Source of the DNA: JBHOQX01 sp042408595
GTDB lineage: Bacteria > Chloroflexota > Chloroflexia > Chloroflexales > Roseiflexaceae
NCBI GenBank assembly: GCA_042408595.1
Contig: JBHOQX010000003.1
Location: 55,511-119,510 of the forward strand
Direction of reading: 5' to 3'
Length of the DNA stretch: 64,000 nt
A program made the position numbers and the translations under genes. Under the pieces are notes generated by a model. The model saw only the letters and a program-made list of their open reading frames with translations, did not search any database and was not told the origin of the DNA. Shown piece after piece: positions 41,923 through 49,543 of the stretch; within the stretch, counting starts at the first letter, position 1, and each line of letters begins with the position of its first letter.

Positions 41923-43371
41923 TCATCGCGCCACCTGTACCGGAAAGCCGAGCTTCCCCGGGTTCATGATGTTCTGCGGATCGAGCGCCCTTTTGATGGC
42001 CAGCAGCGTCGGCCAGGCCGGGCCGTATTGCTCCGGCATGAGCCGGCCGAGCTTCCAACCGATGCCGTGGTGCTCGTTCAGCACGCCGCCGTGCGCCAGC
42101 GACGCCCGCGCCGCGGCCGTCCAGATCATGTTGTGTAGTTGCAACGCCTCGGACGCATCCGCCGGCGGCTGGTCGATGACAAACCGGTCGTAGACCATCA
42201 CGCCCCACGGGAACCAGTGCGAGAAGTGGGCGATGTACCGCGCGTTCCAGCGGGCGAAGCCATCTTCGATAGCGCGCTTTTTCGCATCGTAGAGCCGCTG
42301 GATGTTGGTAAAGGTGCAGACTGTCTCGATGGTGCCGAACATCTTCGGCAAGGTGAGCGCCAGCGGCGGGTAGTAGAAGTCGTAGCGGTGCTCCCACCAG
42401 TGCTCGCCCGGCGCGCGCCCCAGGTCCTCGCCGCCGAGCTCGGCGCAGATCGCCAGGGCGCGGGCCTCCTGCGCCGCAGCGATCGCGGCCCAACCGTCGA
42501 AGCCGAGGATGAAGCAGGCCCCTTCGGCCTCCAGCCCGAGCACGCGCCGGAGCATCGTTGTGGTCGAGGCCGGGTCGTACAGCCGCAAGACGCACGGCTG
42601 GAGTCGCGCGGTCATGATCCGCCGGCCGGCCTCCAGCGCCGGGGCCAAGTCGCGGAACAGCACGGCACGGAACAGGCGCGCCTCCGGCAGATGCTCGATC
42701 CGCATCGTCGCTTCGGTGATCACCCCCAGCGTGCCCTCCGAGCCGACAAAGAGCTGGAGCAGGCTCGGGCCGGAGGCGTGATTCGGCACCGGCAACGTGC
42801 GGATGACCTCGCCCCCCGGCACGACCACTTCGAGCGACAGCACCAGGTCCTCCGCCTTGCCGTACTTGGTGGAGATCACCCCGGAGCCGCGCGCCGCCAG
42901 GTAGCCGCCGAGCGTGGCGCAGTTGGCCGAGGCCGGGTAGTGTGGCAGCGTCAGCCCACGCTCGTTCAGCGCCCACTCGAGCTGCGCACCGATGATCCCG
43001 GCTTCGGCGCGCACCGTGAGCGACTGCTCGTCGATCTCCAGGATACGGTTGAGGCGCTTGGTATCCAGCAGAATGCCGCCGTAAATCGGCGCGGCGCCGC
43101 CTTGAGAACCGGAGCCGCCGCCCCACGGCACGACCGGCAGCCCGTGCCGCCCGGCGATCCGCAGCACCCGCCCGACCTCCTCGGCTGAGCCGGGATGGAC
43201 GATGACATCGGCCATGGCTGGGGGGAGGGCGCGGTCCAGCCAGACCTGCGACATCCACGACCAATCGGCGGCGTAGACCAGCCGGTCGCTCGGGCGCGCC
43301 GAGACATACGCCGCGCCGAGCACGTCGTTCAGCTCGCTCACGACCGCTTCGAGCTGGAAGGGATGCACCAC
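41923..43371 (-). CDS. FAD-linked oxidase (GlcD / D-lactate dehydrogenase / AGPS family)
   Basis: About 482 residues. PCMH-type FAD-binding domain (VPWGGGSGSQGGAAP, GGYLAARGSG, LFVGSEGTLGVITEATMRI) and FAD-oxidase C-terminal domain with ARASLAHGGVLNEHHGIGWKLGRLMPEQYG and LDPQNIMNPGKLGF. Enzymes of this type oxidise 2-hydroxy acids (glycolate, D-lactate) or related substrates. A GTG at 43371 preceded by GAGG is taken as start, since the frame is open upstream into spacer. Pairing with the 4Fe-4S protein gives a GlcD/GlcF-like dehydrogenase. Confidence 0.87.
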   Translation of the reverse strand: MVHPFQLEAVVSELNDVLGAAYVSARPSDRLVYAADWSWMSQVWLDRALPPAMADVIVHPGSAEEVGRVLRIAGRHGLPVVPWGGGSGSQGGAAPIYGGILLDTKRLNRILEIDEQSLTVRAEAGIIGAQLEWALNERGLTLPHYPASANCATLGGYLAARGSGVISTKYGKAEDLVLSLEVVVPGGEVIRTLPVPNHASGPSLLQLFVGSEGTLGVITEATMRIEHLPEARLFRAVLFRDLAPALEAGRRIMTARLQPCVLRLYDPASTTTMLRRVLGLEAEGACFILGFDGWAAIAAAQEARALAICAELGGEDLGRAPGEHWWEHRYDFYYPPLALTLPKMFGTIETVCTFTNIQRLYDAKKRAIEDGFARWNARYIAHFSHWFPWGVMVYDRFVIDQPPADASEALQLHNMIWTAAARASLAHGGVLNEHHGIGWKLGRLMPEQYGPAWPTLLAIKRALDPQNIMNPGKLGFPVQVAR

Positions 43372-43549
43372 GGGACCAACCTCGCCGTTGGTAGGCGACA
43401 GCCAGACGCTGCTGCCGGGACCGGGGCGCAGCTCGCCCGCGCCATCGCGTGTCGTTGGGTGCCGTACAAGCCGTTGGATACAGTGAAGTATCCCGAGGAT
43501 ACACCAGGCGGCACGGTTTGTCAAGAGCATCTCGTGCTGCCGGTCGGCA

Positions 43550-44137
43550 TCAGGTTCGGCGCGCCGACGGCTGCGGCTCGAAGGCCAGCACCACGATGGT
43601 GACCGCATCCCCGGCGCTGCGCGTCACATCATCGCAATTCGGCAGGCGGCCATCACGCAGGAGTCGGCGCCACTGCCCGGCGTATCCGAGGTTCGGCCGG
43701 AGCGACCAGGCGGAGGTCGCGCGCCGCGGATAGCCGAGCGCCGCGTCGTACTCTGTCTCCGTGAGGTAATCCGCGTAACACACGCAGGTGACGCTCGTCG
43801 GATAGCAGCGCGACTCGCGCCGGGCGGCCTGCTCCACCCAGCCGAAGAGGCTCGTGACGGTCCAGGTGGGCACGCGCCCACAGGTGTTCTCGAGGACGCG
43901 CCGGATGCGCTCGTGCTCAACTTCGACCGATTGGATGCAGCTCCCGGCGCCGGTTGTCTCGCGGACGCGCAGGCGGTAGCTGGCGGGGGCCTGCGCCTCC
44001 CAGCGGGCGCGCTCGCTGGCCAGGCGGGCACGCGCTGTCCCGCTGGGGTGCCATAGCGCCAGCACGCCGCAACCGAGCGCAAGGAGCAGCGCCGCTGCGA
44101 TGGCGCCGAGACGGGCTGGATGGCGGATGTGGCGCAT
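43550..44137 (-). CDS. DUF6174-like secreted or lipoprotein-type protein
   Basis: 195 residues with one N-terminal hydrophobic segment (LGAIAAALLLALGCGVLALW, ~10-29) preceded by Arg/His; LALGC could be a lipobox. The mature part has the pattern WEAQAPASYRLRVRETTG.., five to six cysteines and TVTSLFGWVEQAARR, features of DUF6174 proteins, whose function is unknown. It is the most upstream gene of the minus-strand block, and its RBS is weak. Confidence 0.65.
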   Translation of the reverse strand: MRHIRHPARLGAIAAALLLALGCGVLALWHPSGTARARLASERARWEAQAPASYRLRVRETTGAGSCIQSVEVEHERIRRVLENTCGRVPTWTVTSLFGWVEQAARRESRCYPTSVTCVCYADYLTETEYDAALGYPRRATSAWSLRPNLGYAGQWRRLLRDGRLPNCDDVTRSAGDAVTIVVLAFEPQPSARRT

Positions 44138-44143
44138 AGCGGT

Positions 44144-44270
44144 TCGCGGGACGCTAGACGGAGGACAAAGGGTGATGGACGGCGGACGAGGGATGAGTGA
44201 AGCATGAACAACGAAACATGATCGATGACACACCTTGTCACCTTGTCATCTTGTCACCTCGCCAAGTCGT
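44144..44270. repeat. Spacer of tandem-like words (GACGGAGGAC, GATGGACGGCGG, CTTGTCACCTTGTCATC)
   Basis: Imperfect short repeats fill the divergent spacer: GGACGCTAGACGGAGGAC and ATGGACGGCGGACGAGGG at ~44150-44195, then ACACCTTGTCACCTTGTCAT at ~44229-44265. Both word types recur elsewhere in the window (e.g. 2253-2312, 29270-29300; 15956-15985, 47757-47790). Confidence 0.6.
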
Positions 44271-44316
44271 GACCGTGCCTCCCTTGCCCTCGCGCCTCTC
44301 TGTCATACCACGCCGA

Positions 44317-44346
44317 TTGACGCTCCGTCAAGCCCTGTGCTATAGT
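44317..44346 (+). promoter_or_regulatory. Sigma-70-type promoter with a palindrome over the -35
   Basis: TTGACG (44317-44322) and TATAGT (44341-44346) with an 18-bp spacer, driving the Tm-1-like gene at 44387. TTGACG and CGTCAA (44326-44331) form a perfect 6-bp inverted repeat around CTC, so a dimeric regulator could occlude the -35. Confidence 0.65.
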
Positions 44347-44386
44347 TGCCCCATCCCCGCAAGCACACGGTGAAGGAGAACGCCGC

Positions 44387-45598
44387 ATGGACAAGCGTGT
44401 CGTCGTTCTTGGCGCGCTCGACACCAAGGGCGCGGAGTTCGCCTACCTGCGCGCCCTGTTGGAGCGCGCCGGCCTGGACCCGTTGGTGATCGACGTCGGC
44501 GTGATCGGTGAGCCGCAGTTTTCACCGGAGATCGGCGCGGCCGCGGTGGCCGCGGCGGCCGGCGCCGACCTGGCGGCGCTGCGCGCGGCCAACGACCGCG
44601 GCGCCGCCCTAGCCGCCATGGGGCGTGGCGCCGCCGCGCTGCTCCGCCAGCTCTACGACGAGGGGCGTGTCGCCGCCGTGATCGGCATGGGCGGCAGCGG
44701 CGGCTCATCCGTGATCGCCACCGCGATGCGGGCGCTCCCGATCGGGGTGCCGAAGCTGCTGGTCTCGACGGTGGCCGCCGGCGATACCAGCCCGTACGTC
44801 GGCACGAGCGACATCGCCATGCTGCCGTCCGTCGTGGATATCGCCGGCCTGAATCGCATCAGCCGACGGATCATCGCCAACGCGGCCGGCGCGATCGCCG
44901 GGATGGCCGGCGTCGAACCGCCGTCGGCCAGCGGGGACCGCCCGCTGGTCGCTGCCAGCATGTTCGGCAACACGACGAAATGCGTCGATCAGTGCCGCGC
45001 CCGGCTCGAGGCGCGCGGCTACGAGGTGCTGGTGTTCCACGCCACCGGGGCCGGTGGGCGCACCATGGAACGCCTGATCGCCGATGGGTACGTCGCCGGT
45101 GTGCTGGACATCACGACGACCGAGTGGGCCGACGAGTTGTGCGGTGGCGTGCTCAGCGCCGGGCCGACCCGGCTGGAGGCTGCGGCGCGCGCTGGCGTGC
45201 CGCAGGTGGTCGCGCCGGGCTGCGTGGATATGTGCAACTTCGGCCCGCGCGCCACCGTGCCCGCCCGCTACGAGGGCCGCCTGTTCTACGAGTGGAACCC
45301 GACCGTGACGCTGATGCGGACCACCGCGGAGGAGAACGCCCAACTCGGCGCGATCTTCGCCGAGAAGCTGAACCAGGCGACCGGGCCGGTGCACGTCCTG
45401 ATCCCGCTGCGGGGGTTCTCCATCCTTGATAGCCCCGGCGAGCGCTTCTGGAACCCGGAGGCCGACGCCGCGTTCGTGCGGGCGCTGCGCGCCGGCCTGC
45501 GCCCCGATATCCCGGTCGAGGAGCTTGATGCGAATATCAACGACCCGCCCTTTGCCGACCGCGCGGCGGAGGTGCTGCTGGGATTCCTGGCCAGGTGA
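44387..45598 (+). CDS. Tm-1-like ATP-binding domain protein (UPF0261), paralogue B
   Basis: 403 residues, the standard length of the UPF0261/Tm-1-like family. VVLGALDTKGAEFAYLRALLERAG, GMGGSGGSSVIATAMRALPIGVPKLLVSTVA, MFGNTTKC, FHATGAGGRTMERL, VAPGCVDMCNFGPRA and IPLRGFSILDSPGE are conserved. AAGGAG lies 9 nt before the ATG and a recognisable promoter is 40 bp upstream. The next gene encodes the TIM-barrel half of plant Tm-1, so the two proteins probably act together. Activity in bacteria is not established. Confidence 0.88.
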   Translation: MDKRVVVLGALDTKGAEFAYLRALLERAGLDPLVIDVGVIGEPQFSPEIGAAAVAAAAGADLAALRAANDRGAALAAMGRGAAALLRQLYDEGRVAAVIGMGGSGGSSVIATAMRALPIGVPKLLVSTVAAGDTSPYVGTSDIAMLPSVVDIAGLNRISRRIIANAAGAIAGMAGVEPPSASGDRPLVAASMFGNTTKCVDQCRARLEARGYEVLVFHATGAGGRTMERLIADGYVAGVLDITTTEWADELCGGVLSAGPTRLEAAARAGVPQVVAPGCVDMCNFGPRATVPARYEGRLFYEWNPTVTLMRTTAEENAQLGAIFAEKLNQATGPVHVLIPLRGFSILDSPGERFWNPEADAAFVRALRAGLRPDIPVEELDANINDPPFADRAAEVLLGFLAR

Positions 45599-45654
45599 CG
45601 CGATGCGGGGCCGGGCATGCCAGCGCACGGAGGCCAGCGGGGCGATAGTCCAGG

Positions 45655-45690
45655 CCGTTCACCCCCGACCCCTACCCCCTGAATCCTGAA
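45655..45690. repeat. CCCCTGAACC-type spacer word
   Basis: ACCCCCGACCCCTACCCCCTGAATCCTGAAT: imperfect reiteration of CCTGA/CCCCGACC just upstream of a good RBS. Similar strings occur at 4572-4605, 33990-34030 and 48483-48513, each just before or after a gene. Confidence 0.55.
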
Positions 45691-45710
45691 TGCGTACACA
45701 GGAGGCCGCC

Positions 45711-46541
45711 ATGCCTTTCACACCACGCGAGGTCGCGCTCGAACGGCTGCGGGCGCAAATAGCGGCGGGCCGCCCGATCTTGGGCGCGGGCGCCGGCACC
45801 GGTATCTCGGCCAAGTTCGCCGAGCGCGGCGGGGCCGACCTGATCATCATCTACAACTCCGGGCGCTACCGCATGGCCGGGCGCGGCTCGCTGGCCGGGC
45901 TGATGCCCTACGGCGACGCGAACGCGATCGTGGTGGACATGGCGCGCGAGGTGCTGACGGTGGTGAAGGAGACGCTCGTGCTGGCCGGCGTCTGCGGCAC
46001 CGACCCGTTCCGGATCATGCCGGTCTTCCTGCGGCAGTTGCAGGAGCTCGGCTTCGACGGCGTGCAGAATTTCCCGACCGTCGGCCTGATCGACGGCACG
46101 TTCCGTGTCGGCCTGGAGGAGACCGGGATGGGCTACGGGCTGGAGGTTGAGATGATCGGCGAGGCCCATCGCCTGGGGCTGCTCACCTGCCCGTACGTCT
46201 TCGACCCGGACTCGGCGCGAGCCATGGCCGAGGCGGGGGCGGATGTGCTGGTGCCGCACATGGGGCTGACGACCAGCGGCTCGATCGGGGCACGGACCGC
46301 GCTGACGCTAGATGAAGCGGCGCGGCGCGTCCAGGCCATGCGCGACGCGGCGGTCGCGGTGCGGCCCGACATCCTGGTGCTCTGCCACGGCGGGCCGATC
46401 GCCACCCCGGCGGACGCGCAGTACATCTTCGATCACACCGAGGGGATCGCCGGGTTTTTTGGGGCGTCCAGCATCGAGCGCCTGGCTGTCGAGCCGGCGA
46501 TCACCGCGCTCGCGGCGGAGTTCAAGGGGTTGCGGCTCTAG
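45711..46541 (+). CDS. PEP-hydrolase-like TIM-barrel protein (TIM-barrel half of Tm-1)
   Basis: 276 residues: LERLRAQIAAGRPILGAGAGTGISAKFAERGGADLIIIYNSGRYRMAGRGSLAGLMPYGDAN, FDGVQNFPTVGLIDGTFR, YVFDPDSARAMAEAGADVLVPHMGLT and GFFGASSIERLAVE. This is the phosphoenolpyruvate hydrolase-like/isocitrate-lyase-type TIM barrel (PF09370) that forms the C-terminal half of plant Tm-1 proteins. AGGAGG precedes the ATG at 45711; a second in-frame ATG at 45690 is inferior. It follows the Tm-1 N-terminal homologue by 112 bp. Confidence 0.87.
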   Translation: MPFTPREVALERLRAQIAAGRPILGAGAGTGISAKFAERGGADLIIIYNSGRYRMAGRGSLAGLMPYGDANAIVVDMAREVLTVVKETLVLAGVCGTDPFRIMPVFLRQLQELGFDGVQNFPTVGLIDGTFRVGLEETGMGYGLEVEMIGEAHRLGLLTCPYVFDPDSARAMAEAGADVLVPHMGLTTSGSIGARTALTLDEAARRVQAMRDAAVAVRPDILVLCHGGPIATPADAQYIFDHTEGIAGFFGASSIERLAVEPAITALAAEFKGLRL

Positions 46542-46891
46542 CGGGGGCAGTGGGGCCGAGCCGGTCAACGCGCGAGCCACGCCATCGTTTCGCCGAGCAC
46601 CTGAAAAAGCGCACGGTCCGGTGCGTCGCATGCGCATTCACCAGTTCGCCAGACGCGGCCGGTGGCGGGACCATGATTGCCGTGCGCAGCCTTCGCCTGG
46701 CGTTCGATCGTGCACCGCTCTACGGGCGCACCGTACGTCGCTCGCTCCGCGCCATATTTCGCCACTTACGATACAATAGCAGCGAGCCGGTTTCTGGTGG
46801 ATGCCTGCGGGGACGCGCTACGACGGATGCGGGCAGGTCGGTCGTGCGCGGTCTGTCTCCTGTCGTCCGCTGTCGCGCAAGGAGCGCACCT
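46542..46891 (+). other. 350-bp spacer with no supported gene
   Basis: The frame of the downstream acetyltransferase is open through the whole spacer, but the translation is Arg/Ser-rich and protein-like features are absent. A TACAAT hexamer at 46772-46777 could be a -10, yet no -35 is found at the proper distance. Confidence 0.4.
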
Positions 46892-47686
46892 GTGACCAGC
46901 GAGTCCAACCTGGAATGCTCACGCCGGTGCGAGCAGCACGCCATCCGCGACGCCGAGCGCACCCGCGAGGTCATCGACGCCGGGCCGTTCCGCGCGCTGC
47001 TGCACCGCCAGGATGACATGATCTGGCTGAACTACGCTGTGCCGGTCGCGCCGCTCGGCGAGGACGGCGAGATCGAGGCGGCGCTGCACGAGCTGGCGTC
47101 GGTCTTCGCGGCGCGCAAGCGGCGGCTGCGATTCGAGTTCAACGCGTTGCCCTGGCCGCGCCTCGGGCCGGTGCTGGAGCGCTTTGGCCTGCACCTCCAC
47201 GCGCGACACCCGCTCATGGTCTGCACGCCGACCGACCTGTGGCCGGTGGCCGCGCCGGGGGTCGCTGTGCGCCTGCTCGGGCCAACGTCGCCCGCGGCCG
47301 ACCTGCTGGCCTTCCGCACCGTGCTGAGCGAGGGCTTCGGCGACGGCGCGCCGCCGACGCCTGAGGCCGTCGCGGCGCTGCGCGACGAGCTGGCGAGCGG
47401 GTGCGTCATCCATGCTCTGGCGGAGGTCAAGGGCGCGCCCGCCGCGGTCGGCAGCCTCACGCCGATCGGCGAGGTGGCCGAGCTGGTTGGCGTGGCCACC
47501 CGCCCGGCCTTGCGCCGCCGCGGCGCTGCAGCGACGCTCAGCAGCGCTTTGGCGCGCGAGCATTTCGCGAGCGGCGGCACCCTCCTGTGGCTCTCCGCTG
47601 GCGACGACATCGCCCGCGCCGTGTACGAAAAGGTGGGGTGCCGGCTGATTGACGAGCGGCTGAGTTATATGGAGGCTGGAGGCTAG
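46892..47686 (+). CDS. GNAT-family N-acetyltransferase
   Basis: 264 residues. The C-terminal half has the GNAT acetyl-CoA binding loop: AELVGVATRPALRRRGAAATLSSALARE (R/QxxGxA-like) and YEKVGCRLIDERLSY at the end. The N-terminal half is a degenerate GNAT-like or helical domain. The GTG at 46892 has AAGGAG 7 nt upstream. Substrate unknown. Confidence 0.8.
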   Translation: MTSESNLECSRRCEQHAIRDAERTREVIDAGPFRALLHRQDDMIWLNYAVPVAPLGEDGEIEAALHELASVFAARKRRLRFEFNALPWPRLGPVLERFGLHLHARHPLMVCTPTDLWPVAAPGVAVRLLGPTSPAADLLAFRTVLSEGFGDGAPPTPEAVAALRDELASGCVIHALAEVKGAPAAVGSLTPIGEVAELVGVATRPALRRRGAAATLSSALAREHFASGGTLLWLSAGDDIARAVYEKVGCRLIDERLSYMEAGG

Positions 47687-47801
47687 GGGCTGGAGGCTAG
47701 AGGCTTGCGCCCGGCGCGCCTGCCTTCCGCCTCACCCCCCTCCGTCGCCTGGTCACCTGGTCATCGTGTCATCGTGTCATCGTGTCAGAGAGTCCCGTCC
47801 C
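47664..47801. repeat. Spacer of repetitive words (GGCTGGAGGCTAGGGG, TCATCGTG x4)
   Basis: From the end of the acetyltransferase gene: GAGGCTGGAGGCTAGGGGCTGG repeated with variations, then (TCATCGTG)-type repeats at ~47760-47787 running up to the deoxynucleoside kinase start. The same TCATCGTGTC word appears inverted at ~15956-15985 between mug and the YpdA-like gene. Confidence 0.65.
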
Positions 47802-48464
47802 GTGGATACCATCCGCCCACGCCGCCACCACGTCACCATCGCTGGCAACATCGGCGTCGGCAAGAGCACGCTGGTCGGCATTCTAGCCGAGGAGTTCGGC
47901 TGGCAGCCGTACTACGAATTGGTCGCCGACCATCCATATCTCGACGATTACTATGCCGACCGCGAGCGCTGGGGATTCCACTCGCAGATCTGGTTCCTCT
48001 CGCAGCGCTACGAGCAGCACCAGGAGATCGCCGATACACCCGTCTCGGTTTGCCAGGACCGCAGCATCTACGAGGATTACGAGGTGTTCGTCAAGGGGCT
48101 GCTGGAGCAGGGCATCCTCTCCAGCCGCGACTTCCGCACCTACCGCCGGCTGTTCAACGCGCTCGTCCGCGGCATCGCCCCGCCGACGCTCCTCGTCTAC
48201 CTGCAGGCCGATGTGCCGACGCTGCTGCGCCGGATCGAGGGCCGCTCGCGCTCCTACGAGCGGACGATCCCGGCTGAGTATCTGGAGCAGCTCAACCGGC
48301 GCTACGACGAGTGGCTGCGGCGTTTCGAGCTGTGCCCGGTGCTGGCGATCGAGACCGGTGAGCTCGATTTCGCGCACGATGTCGCGGCCCGCCGCGCGGT
48401 CGTTGACCTGATCGCCCAACACGTCGGCCTGCGCGGCGTGCGTCAGGAGCGGATGATTCCGTAG
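47802..48464 (+). CDS. Deoxynucleoside kinase
   Basis: 220 residues of the dNK/dCK-dGK family. P-loop VTIAGNIGVGKSTLVGIL, catalytic region WFLSQRYEQHQEI..CQDRSIYEDYEVFVKGL (ERS/DRS-type motif with Asp/Arg), and the LID region RRIEGRSRSYERTIPAEYLEQLNRRYDEW. It phosphorylates deoxynucleosides for salvage in the cytosol; dAdo/dGuo type is likely from resemblance to bacterial dGK/dAK but unproven. Start is a GTG at 47802; the upstream repeat leaves the RBS unclear. Confidence 0.87.
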   Translation: MDTIRPRRHHVTIAGNIGVGKSTLVGILAEEFGWQPYYELVADHPYLDDYYADRERWGFHSQIWFLSQRYEQHQEIADTPVSVCQDRSIYEDYEVFVKGLLEQGILSSRDFRTYRRLFNALVRGIAPPTLLVYLQADVPTLLRRIEGRSRSYERTIPAEYLEQLNRRYDEWLRRFELCPVLAIETGELDFAHDVAARRAVVDLIAQHVGLRGVRQERMIP

Positions 48465-48513
48465 GCGGTAGGGATGAACTCTTCCCTGACCCCTGACCCC
48501 CGACCCCTGAACC

Positions 48514-49467
48514 ATGGCAACACTTACCGACATCCAGCCCTTCGCCGAGGCGGTGCGCACGAACGTCGCCCGCGTGATCGTCGGCAAGCCCGAGGCGACC
48601 GAGCGCCTGCTGATCGCGCTGCTGTGCGGCGGGCACGCCCTGCTCGAAGATGTGCCCGGCGTCGGCAAGACGATGCTCGCACGCGCGCTGGCCGTCTCGC
48701 TCGGCCTGAGCTTCCGCCGCCTGCAATGCACGCCCGACCTGCTGCCGAACGATGTGATCGGCGTCTCGGTCTACCGCCAGCGCGAGGAACGGTTCGTCTT
48801 CCAGCCCGGCCCGATCTTCACCAACGTGCTGCTGGCGGACGAGATCAACCGGGCGACGCCACGGACCCAGAGCGCGCTGCTGGAGGCGATGGGCGAGGGG
48901 CAGGTGACCGTCGAGGGCGAGACGCGCGAGCTGCCGCAGCCGTTTCTGGTGCTGGCGACGCAGAATCCGATCGAGTTCGAGGGAACGTTTCCGCTGCCGG
49001 AGGCGCAGCTCGACCGCTTCCTAATCGAAGTTTCGCTCGGCTACCCGTCGCCCGATGACGAGGCGCGGATGCTGCAGGCGCTGGCCGGCGCCCACCCGAT
49101 CACCGAGATCGGCTCGGTGGTGGACGGCGCGCGGCTGCCGGAGTTGCAGCGGGCGATCTGGGATGTCCACGTGGACGAGACCCTGCGCGAGTACCTGGTG
49201 CGCCTGGCGAACGCGACCCGCGCCCATCCCGACCTGGCGCTGGGCGTCAGCCCGCGGGCGACGTTCGCGCTGTTCCGCGCCGCCCAGGCCGCCGCCGCCC
49301 TCGCCGGGCGCGATTACGTCGTGCCGGACGATGTGAAGGCCCTGGCCAAGCCGGTCTGGCGGCACCGCCTGCTGGTGCGGCCAGAGAGCGCCCTGCGCGG
49401 CCGCACCGCCGCCGCGATCCTCGAGAGTATTCTGGCCGAGACGCTGCTTGACCTTGAAGGAAGGTGA
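48514..49467 (+). CDS. MoxR-family AAA+ ATPase
   Basis: 317 residues: Walker A in LLEDVPGVGKTMLARALA, Walker B LADEINRATPRTQSALLEAMGEG, sensor 1 ATQNPIEFEGTFPLPEAQLDRF, and a C-terminal lid helix domain. MoxR ATPases act as chaperones for assembling or activating enzyme complexes; this one sits with a DUF58 gene as is common. No VWA-domain or transglutaminase partner follows. The start ATG directly follows a CCTGACCCCTGA-type word and has no clear RBS. Confidence 0.93.
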   Translation: MATLTDIQPFAEAVRTNVARVIVGKPEATERLLIALLCGGHALLEDVPGVGKTMLARALAVSLGLSFRRLQCTPDLLPNDVIGVSVYRQREERFVFQPGPIFTNVLLADEINRATPRTQSALLEAMGEGQVTVEGETRELPQPFLVLATQNPIEFEGTFPLPEAQLDRFLIEVSLGYPSPDDEARMLQALAGAHPITEIGSVVDGARLPELQRAIWDVHVDETLREYLVRLANATRAHPDLALGVSPRATFALFRAAQAAAALAGRDYVVPDDVKALAKPVWRHRLLVRPESALRGRTAAAILESILAETLLDLEGR

Positions 49468-49471
49468 GCGT

Positions 49472-49503
49472 TCACAGTTCAGAGTTCCCTGGTTGAACTG
49501 TGA
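49472..49503. repeat. Perfect 10-bp inverted repeat between moxR and DUF58 genes
   Basis: TCACAGTTCA (49472-49481) and TGAACTGTGA (49494-49503) flank a 12-nt loop. The left arm begins 4 bp after the moxR stop. No T-run follows, so it may be an mRNA 3' stabiliser, a weak terminator or a spacer palindrome. Confidence 0.6.
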
Positions 49504-49543
49504 CGCGACACGCGGAATGCCGTATGTTGTACGCTGACCTACG

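Noticed and set aside
46772..46777. TACAAT as a promoter for the acetyltransferase
   Set aside because: No -35-like hexamer at 16-18 bp and no extended -10; kept only as a note.
46550..46891. N-terminal extension of the acetyltransferase by ~114 residues
   Set aside because: Ser/Arg-rich, no conserved features; the GTG at 46892 has a proper RBS and begins plausible protein.
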